DNA of 58,052 nucleotides, taken from positions 1 to 58,052 of the forward strand of contig JAFLKM010000045.1 in assembly GCA_019163335.1 (NCBI GenBank). Reading direction: 5' to 3'. A model generated the notes under the pieces. It saw only the letters and a list, made by a program, of their open reading frames with translations. It did not search any database and was not told where the DNA came from. Source of the stretch: Desulfobulbaceae bacterium. GTDB lineage: Bacteria; Desulfobacterota; Desulfobulbia; Desulfobulbales; Desulfocapsaceae. Shown here piece after piece: positions 53,172 through 58,052 of the stretch; position 1 is the first letter of the stretch; the number at the start of each line of letters is the position of its first letter. The position numbers were made by a program, and so were the translations under genes.

Positions 53172-54905
53172 ATGAAAAAAACTGGAGTGATTCTAACTGT
53201 CATCGTTGTTATGGCCGTGGGGCTTTATTTTCTGGTGACAGCCAGGATCGGCAAGGTGACAGCGGCTGATTTTTTGCCCGAAGAGATTTTACTGGCCGTT
53301 GAGCAGCAGGACCTAGGACAACTCCTGGAAGATTATAAAAACTCACGTCTTGGGCACACGATCACGGGCATTGATTATCTGAAGATTGCCTCAGATCTTG
53401 GAATGGCGCAGGAGGAGGTTGACAAGATCAGTGGCGTCAGCAAGAAGATGGGAGATTTCTTCAAGAGTCCAGTATTTAAAGAGTTATTTGGTAAGGAATT
53501 TACCCTTGCCTTGTTGCCGGTGACCGATATAAATCTTGCGAGCCCTGATAAAGCAGCCACTGGCAGCCTTGTTTTTATTTCCAGACCCAGTCATGATGCT
53601 GATATCCTCAAGCTGATCAGTTCACTTTTTATCGGGAAACTCAATCAGACCTCCATTCAGCACGGAAAATACAGTATCCAGCAGATTGCCCTTGAAGAGG
53701 GAATCGTCTTGAACGTGGCAACGGTTCAGGGCTATATAATTGCCGCCCTTGATGTTGGGCTTGTTCAGGCGAGCCTGGATCGTTTTGACAACAAGTCAGG
53801 GAGCAAAAAGGGAACGCTTGCCCAGAGCAGTGAATATATCCGTCTTCGCCAAGAATTCACCGATGCCAAATGCTTTGTCTATGTATCCATGCCCACGCTG
53901 TACAGTCAGGCCGGCAGATTTGCCGAGCAGCTCGACATCCCTGAGCATGACGAGCTGCTCAAGGCCATTGACCAGTGGAAAGGCTGGAATGGGCTGGCCT
54001 TTGGAGCATGGAAAGAAAAGGGACAGATACGTGACAAGGGGGTTGTACTGTTCAACAGGGAAAAGCTCGATCCCCTGGTGGCAAAGATGTGCAGCGTGAA
54101 ACCTACTGATAATAAGACCTATGCCATGGTTCCTGCCGATATTCTGGGCTATTATTGGACCAATACCCTGAATATGGGGATGTTCTGGGAGATGTTCCGC
54201 CGCGAAATGCAGGGCAGTGAAGAACAGCTCAAGGCCATCGAAAAGGAGGTCAAGGCCGCTACCGGCCTGGAGTTGGATCAGATCCTTGCCATGTTTGGTT
54301 CCGAGGCGGCTGTTCTGATGAAAGAGATGGTCACTGACGGCTTTATCCCTTTGCCCAATGGCGCCATCTTTCTGAAGATTGAGAAGGAGGCGGACTTGCT
54401 CAAGATGGTGAAGTCACAACTTGCCAAAATGGATATTGCCATTCAGGCTGAAGAGTACAAAGGAGTTGCCCTGAATACCCTGGATATCTCCTTTCACCCC
54501 AGTCTGCGTCCTGTCTATGTCATGCATCAGGGATATCTGATCCTGGCCGGCAGTGCTGACATGGTGAAGAAGATTATTGATAGTCAGGGAAGTCAGGGGC
54601 TGATTGCTGAGAAAAGTTTTCAGCAGGTGAATGAAGGCTTGCATAAGGGGCTGACCGGCAGCAATAATTCCGTCAGCTATGTCAAATTTTCATCCCTGTT
54701 GAAGATGATCAGGGAGCTTGCAAATTGGGGAGGAACCATCCTGTCCATGCAGGATCCTGAGACCGGCCGGAAATCGAAGGTCGTGTTTGACCAGCTGATT
54801 TTCCCACTCCTGGATGGACTGGGTATGTATGAGGCCATGGGATCTCGCAGTGTGATTCAAGATGATTCGCTGATCATGGAATCGACAATGATTCTGGCTC
54901 CGTAG
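53172..54905 (+). CDS. Membrane-anchored periplasmic protein, unknown
   Basis: A 577-residue protein with an N-terminal membrane helix (about 5-25) and a long soluble part predicted outside the cytoplasm. I do not recognise a domain with confidence; the layout, with paired beta/alpha segments around residues 30-300 and 310-570, resembles DUF3352-like proteins. No catalytic motif is visible. AAGGGG lies before the ATG. It follows gmhB by 26 bp and could be in the same transcript. Confidence 0.82.
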   Translation: MKKTGVILTVIVVMAVGLYFLVTARIGKVTAADFLPEEILLAVEQQDLGQLLEDYKNSRLGHTITGIDYLKIASDLGMAQEEVDKISGVSKKMGDFFKSPVFKELFGKEFTLALLPVTDINLASPDKAATGSLVFISRPSHDADILKLISSLFIGKLNQTSIQHGKYSIQQIALEEGIVLNVATVQGYIIAALDVGLVQASLDRFDNKSGSKKGTLAQSSEYIRLRQEFTDAKCFVYVSMPTLYSQAGRFAEQLDIPEHDELLKAIDQWKGWNGLAFGAWKEKGQIRDKGVVLFNREKLDPLVAKMCSVKPTDNKTYAMVPADILGYYWTNTLNMGMFWEMFRREMQGSEEQLKAIEKEVKAATGLELDQILAMFGSEAAVLMKEMVTDGFIPLPNGAIFLKIEKEADLLKMVKSQLAKMDIAIQAEEYKGVALNTLDISFHPSLRPVYVMHQGYLILAGSADMVKKIIDSQGSQGLIAEKSFQQVNEGLHKGLTGSNNSVSYVKFSSLLKMIRELANWGGTILSMQDPETGRKSKVVFDQLIFPLLDGLGMYEAMGSRSVIQDDSLIMESTMILAP

Positions 54906-54996
54906 CAAGGACGCTGGACACCATCTCTGTCTGGTATTTATATTGAGCTCATTTTTTTAAAAAAATCCTTCGGGCTTAGCCCTGAACAGGAATATC

Positions 54997-55389
54997 ATGG
55001 ATAAACTGATTGCCGAGTTAACAAAAGTGGTCCAGTTCAAAGACAGTACCGATATCGGAGATCTGGTCCTGATCGTTGCCAAGGAACCACAGGTCATGGT
55101 TTCCTATGCACTGGTGACGGATATCGAACGGGATGACAGCCGCAAGAATGAATGGTGGCATGTGGGGATGACCTTGCTTTCCCTGCCGCCCCAGAAAATT
55201 ACCTGGACCCTGCGGACGCCTCAATTTACAGGGCTGGAGGTCTTCACCATGGGGGGAGAAGAGCGTTTCGTCAAGGCCGTTGATTTAGGGGTTATCCCTC
55301 TGCAGGTTACCGGGAACGGCCCGAAGGCAGGGGCAAAGCCGGCAACTCAGGAAGGGAAAAAGGCCTCTTTCCTCAAGCGGGTCAAATAA
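54997..55389 (+). CDS. Conserved-looking small protein, unknown
   Basis: A 130-residue protein, probably cytoplasmic, rich in beta strands (DLVLIVAKEPQVMVSYALV, KITWTLRTPQF) with a Lys-rich tail. No family is recognised. AGGA precedes the ATG and the stop overlaps the thiL start (TAATG), which shows it is a real gene read together with thiL. Confidence 0.8.
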   Translation: MDKLIAELTKVVQFKDSTDIGDLVLIVAKEPQVMVSYALVTDIERDDSRKNEWWHVGMTLLSLPPQKITWTLRTPQFTGLEVFTMGGEERFVKAVDLGVIPLQVTGNGPKAGAKPATQEGKKASFLKRVK

Positions 55390-56396
55390 TGGCCAAGCTG
55401 TCTGAGCGGGCGCTTATTCGTCTGATCAGGGAGGCGAGTGCCACATCGGCCCCAGCCCTTATCCGGGGAATTGGCGATGATTGCGCGGTTTTCAGCAATT
55501 CCGGGGCGGGACAGTGGCTGATCACCACGGATACCCTGGTGGACGGTGTCCATTTTGACTGTCATTGGCATCCACCCGAACTCCTTGGCCGCAAGTGTAT
55601 AGCCGTGAACTTGAGCGATATCGCCGCCATGGGCGGGTGTCCGCGCTTTGTTCTACTCTCATTGTGTTTGCCGCCTGCCCTTGATTCGGCTTGGCTGCAA
55701 CGGTGGTTTTCCGGGGTTAGCAACATCCTCGCAGAATATGGATGCGTACTTATCGGCGGTGATACAGTGCGAAGCAAGGAGCTGATGATCTCGGTGACGT
55801 TGATTGGCGAGGCAGGTTCTTCTGGTGGGATTCTTTATCGGACAGGAGCAAGCCCTGGTGATATCGTCTATGTAAGCGGTCCACTTGGTTCAGCCGCCGC
55901 AGGCCTGGCACTGTTTCAAAAGGCCAGAGAGGAACAAGAAGATGTCGGGCAATGGAGTCAGTGGCAGGCCTTGCTGGATGCCCATCTTAGTCCAATCCCT
56001 CAGGTGGATCTCGGTCAAGAGCTTGCTCGCAGTGGCTGTGTAACCGCCATGCAGGACATCTCCGATGGCCTGGCCACGGATCTTGCCCATATCGGTCAGG
56101 AAAGTGGAGCCGGCTGTATTCTTTATGCCGAAAGCCTGCCGTCCTTGCCTGTCCTTGATGCTGCTGCCCTCTTTCTCGGGAAAGAGAAACTGGACTTACT
56201 CTTGAAGGGGGGGGAAGACTATCAACTGGTTTTTACCGTCCGTCCCGACCGGGAAGAAGACTTGAAGGCCAAACTTGCTTCATCTCTCGATCAGCAGATT
56301 TTTCCTGTGGGAATTATCACCGAAGGCCAGGGCGTTATCCTTGAAAAAAAGGATGGGAGCCCGACAGACATCAGCTTTCAGGGGTATGAACATTAG
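55389..56396 (+). CDS. thiL: Thiamine-monophosphate kinase
   Basis: A 335-residue enzyme that phosphorylates thiamine monophosphate to the diphosphate cofactor. Motifs are GIGDDCAVF, TTDTLVDGVHF, NLSDIAAMGG, GGDTVRS and DISDGLATDL, all in order. The ATG overlaps the stop of the small upstream gene. No TPP riboswitch is visible before it. Confidence 0.95.
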   Translation: MAKLSERALIRLIREASATSAPALIRGIGDDCAVFSNSGAGQWLITTDTLVDGVHFDCHWHPPELLGRKCIAVNLSDIAAMGGCPRFVLLSLCLPPALDSAWLQRWFSGVSNILAEYGCVLIGGDTVRSKELMISVTLIGEAGSSGGILYRTGASPGDIVYVSGPLGSAAAGLALFQKAREEQEDVGQWSQWQALLDAHLSPIPQVDLGQELARSGCVTAMQDISDGLATDLAHIGQESGAGCILYAESLPSLPVLDAAALFLGKEKLDLLLKGGEDYQLVFTVRPDREEDLKAKLASSLDQQIFPVGIITEGQGVILEKKDGSPTDISFQGYEH

Positions 56397-56434
56397 GGGA
56401 GAGGCTGACCTTCAATCCTTCCCCACCTCTTCTT

Positions 56435-56953
56435 CTACCTCATTGATGATACATCCGGCGCATGGGTCAGATCAATGGTGATCGACTCTCGACTGCTCTT
56501 GAATTGCCGGTACCCGATACCGGCCCGGGCGAGCATCATCTTGGATGCCCGTACCGTGTCACTCTCCTTATACTTGTCCGACATATAGATTATCTCTTTG
56601 ATGCCGGCCTGGATAATCACCTTGGTACACTCGTTGCATGGGAAGAGCCCCACATAGATGCGGCAATTGTTCAGTTGATGACTGATGGAGTTCAGAACAG
56701 CATTGACCTCGGCATGACACACATAAGGGTACTTCGTATCTAAGAAATTTCCTTCCCGGGCCCAGGGTAACTCATCATCGGAACATCCCCATGGAAATCC
56801 ATTATAGCCGACACCGACAATCTTGTTCTGTTCATTGGCAACACAGGCACCAACCTGGGTGTTTGGGTCCTTGCTTCGCTGGGCTGACAGCAGGGCGACA
56901 GCCATGAAGTACTCATCCCAGGAAAGATAGTCGCTCCGTTTTTTTTCATTCAT
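56435..56953 (-). CDS. dCMP deaminase (ComEB family)
   Basis: A 172-residue zinc deaminase that turns dCMP into dUMP for dTTP synthesis. The zinc site is H80-A-E82 in CHAEVNAVL and C105/C108-type ligands in PCNEC (105-109); CSDDELPW and the long insertion are typical of deoxycytidylate deaminase. ATG 56953 matches the family; the frame is open to 57097. It lies 22 bp after the binding-protein gene on the same strand. Confidence 0.92.
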   Translation of the reverse strand: MNEKKRSDYLSWDEYFMAVALLSAQRSKDPNTQVGACVANEQNKIVGVGYNGFPWGCSDDELPWAREGNFLDTKYPYVCHAEVNAVLNSISHQLNNCRIYVGLFPCNECTKVIIQAGIKEIIYMSDKYKESDTVRASKMMLARAGIGYRQFKSSRESITIDLTHAPDVSSMR

Positions 56954-56975
56954 AATTTTAATTGGTTGAAAAATA

Positions 56976-57854
56976 TTAGAGGTTGGGGATCCAGCGCTTG
57001 ATTGTCTTCTGGAGCAAGCCATCAGCCTTACGCTGGCGGATAAAGGTGTTGACCTGCTGCCGCAATTCCTCGTCATCCCTCCGCATCTCCCAACCAATAT
57101 GTTCTTCCGTCACCAGGGATAAAATGGGGGTCAGGTTGGCCGCTTTATTGGCGAGGGCATACGAACAGATTGTCGGAGCGTCATGCAGGAAAAGGTCTAT
57201 CTTTTTATTAGTCAGTGCCTTGATTGCGCCGGTTACTGACTTGAACCGTAATATCCTGATTCCGCGAATGTTTTTTGTAAGAAACTGATCACCGGCGCTG
57301 TTCGGAAGAACTCCGAAGGTATAGCCGGTATTTTCCAGATTGTAGATCCCGGAGGAAAACAAGGGGACTTCATGGTTTCTGACCAGCAGGATCTGGCCAG
57401 ATCGCAGGTATGGTTCACTGAAGGTCACAGGAGAACTGAAATTCCTGATAATTTTTCGACCGGACATCAGAATATCGACATGGTTTTTCAAGAGGGCCTC
57501 GGTGGCCAGGGGTTCAGGAACCTTGACGAACTGTACGGTCTTGTTGGTGAAGACTCCCAGTTGACCAGCAAGATCGGCCTCCAGGCCCTGGATTTTGCAA
57601 TCTTTTTCAAAAATAAAAGGCGGCGCGTTCAAGGAGATACCGACTCGTAACACCTTGGTATCGGCTGCAATCTCAGGATCAGCAAGGGGAAGTTGCTTGA
57701 CCGCAGAGGAATCAGTTTGCGGCGTTGGACACTGTGGAAGGGGTTCTTCTGTGGATAACATTGGATCAGGAACTTCCGGCCCGCAGCCATTGAGGCAGGT
57801 GAGAATGAACAGGAGCAGCAGGCTCAGAAAGGGTTGGCAATAATATCTTTTCAT
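56976..57854 (-). CDS. Family 3 solute-binding lipoprotein
   Basis: A 292-residue periplasmic binding protein of the amino-acid type (SBP family 3). It has a lipoprotein signal ending LNGC (C23) and the fold blocks [25 protein letters not shown] and a second half with [13 protein letters not shown]. No ABC permease or ATPase lies nearby, so it may serve a distant transporter or act as a sensor. AGAGAAACCC precedes the ATG. Confidence 0.88.
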   Translation of the reverse strand: MKRYYCQPFLSLLLLFILTCLNGCGPEVPDPMLSTEEPLPQCPTPQTDSSAVKQLPLADPEIAADTKVLRVGISLNAPPFIFEKDCKIQGLEADLAGQLGVFTNKTVQFVKVPEPLATEALLKNHVDILMSGRKIIRNFSSPVTFSEPYLRSGQILLVRNHEVPLFSSGIYNLENTGYTFGVLPNSAGDQFLTKNIRGIRILRFKSVTGAIKALTNKKIDLFLHDAPTICSYALANKAANLTPILSLVTEEHIGWEMRRDDEELRQQVNTFIRQRKADGLLQKTIKRWIPNL

Positions 57855-57998
57855 AGGGTTTCTCTAAATATTTTTACTGTTTACACGAATGACTTTGAGG
57901 CCATCTGCACCGCCGGCTATCCCCGGTAGCTTCTCTAAATAAAGTGATAAAATCTACCTTAGCTTGTTGACTCATCATTCGTTAACACGCAACCTGTT

Positions 57999-58033
57999 CT
58001 TCAGTCTTCAGTCTTCAGTCTTCAGTCTTCAGT
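57999..58033. repeat. 7-bp tandem repeat, five copies
   Basis: CTTCAGT is repeated five times exactly, in the gap upstream of the binding-protein gene at the window edge. Confidence 0.95.
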
Positions 58034-58052
58034 CATAAATTTTATTTTGTCG

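Noticed and set aside
54951-54966. ATTTTTTTAAAAAAAT palindrome followed by GGGCTTAGCCC
   Set aside because: The A/T palindrome has no GC stem before it and the small hairpin has no T-tract after it on the plus strand, so I did not call a terminator.

Overview
The window reads as chromosomal DNA of an anaerobic Desulfobacterota (former Deltaproteobacteria), most likely from the Desulfobulbales. This placement is inferred from content: a selenoprotein read through an in-frame TGA, a sigma-54 regulated NifX/DUF5320 cluster like those of sulfate reducers, a PEP-CTERM protein, YcaO-TPR and EAL-HDOD proteins, and many PAS/HDOD/HD-GYP signalling proteins. No phage, plasmid, insertion sequence or CRISPR array was seen.

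Layout. 1-7600 (minus strand): tRNA-Arg with terminator, a CBS-domain ClC transporter coupled to a dGTPase, and two soluble histidine kinases. 8000-12400: a SelW/Rdx-like selenoprotein with a SECIS-like hairpin, a DtxR/MntR-type regulator divergent from recN, a PP-loop tRNA-thiolation-like enzyme and mntP. 12700-18970: a 5'-nucleotidase lipoprotein, a frameshifted PEP-CTERM beta-repeat protein behind a sigma-54-type promoter, a 27-bp-stem bidirectional terminator and an M23 peptidase. 19100-24520: RNase G, a GT2 glycosyltransferase, then a sigma-54 activator followed by a consensus sigma-54 promoter, a NifX-like gene and a DUF5320 gene. 24690-27570: SPL-like radical SAM protein, SSB, DnaJ/CbpA-like chaperone. 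27589-34728 (minus): a four-gene signalling operon (PAS kinase, ModA-like lipoprotein, large hybrid kinase, HD-GYP response regulator). 35062-44257: CorC/HlyC-type protein, pepA, fbp, a GH17-GT2 NdvB-like glucan synthase, leuD and leuC. 44523-57854: YejA-like binding protein, tsaE, two tandem EAL-HDOD proteins, YcaO-TPR, waaF, gmhB, two unknowns, thiL, dCMP deaminase and a family-3 solute-binding lipoprotein.

The main items beyond ordinary genes are: (1) the selenoprotein gene at 8017-8235, broken by its UGA in any standard ORF call; (2) a dispersed hairpin element in four copies at 42884, 46843, 48152 and 49461, two of which begin at the stop codon of the preceding gene; (3) the sigma-54 activator/promoter/NifX/DUF5320 module, where the NifX frame runs through an internal Shine-Dalgarno and ATG into a Gly/Gln-rich tail; (4) the ModA-like lipoprotein translationally coupled to a hybrid kinase with a degenerate receiver and to a c-di-GMP phosphodiesterase; (5) a dense cluster of tandem and inverted repeats between the NdvB-like gene and leuD.

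Everything rests on reading the sequence by eye. Family names come from recognised motifs, and no database search or folding program was run.
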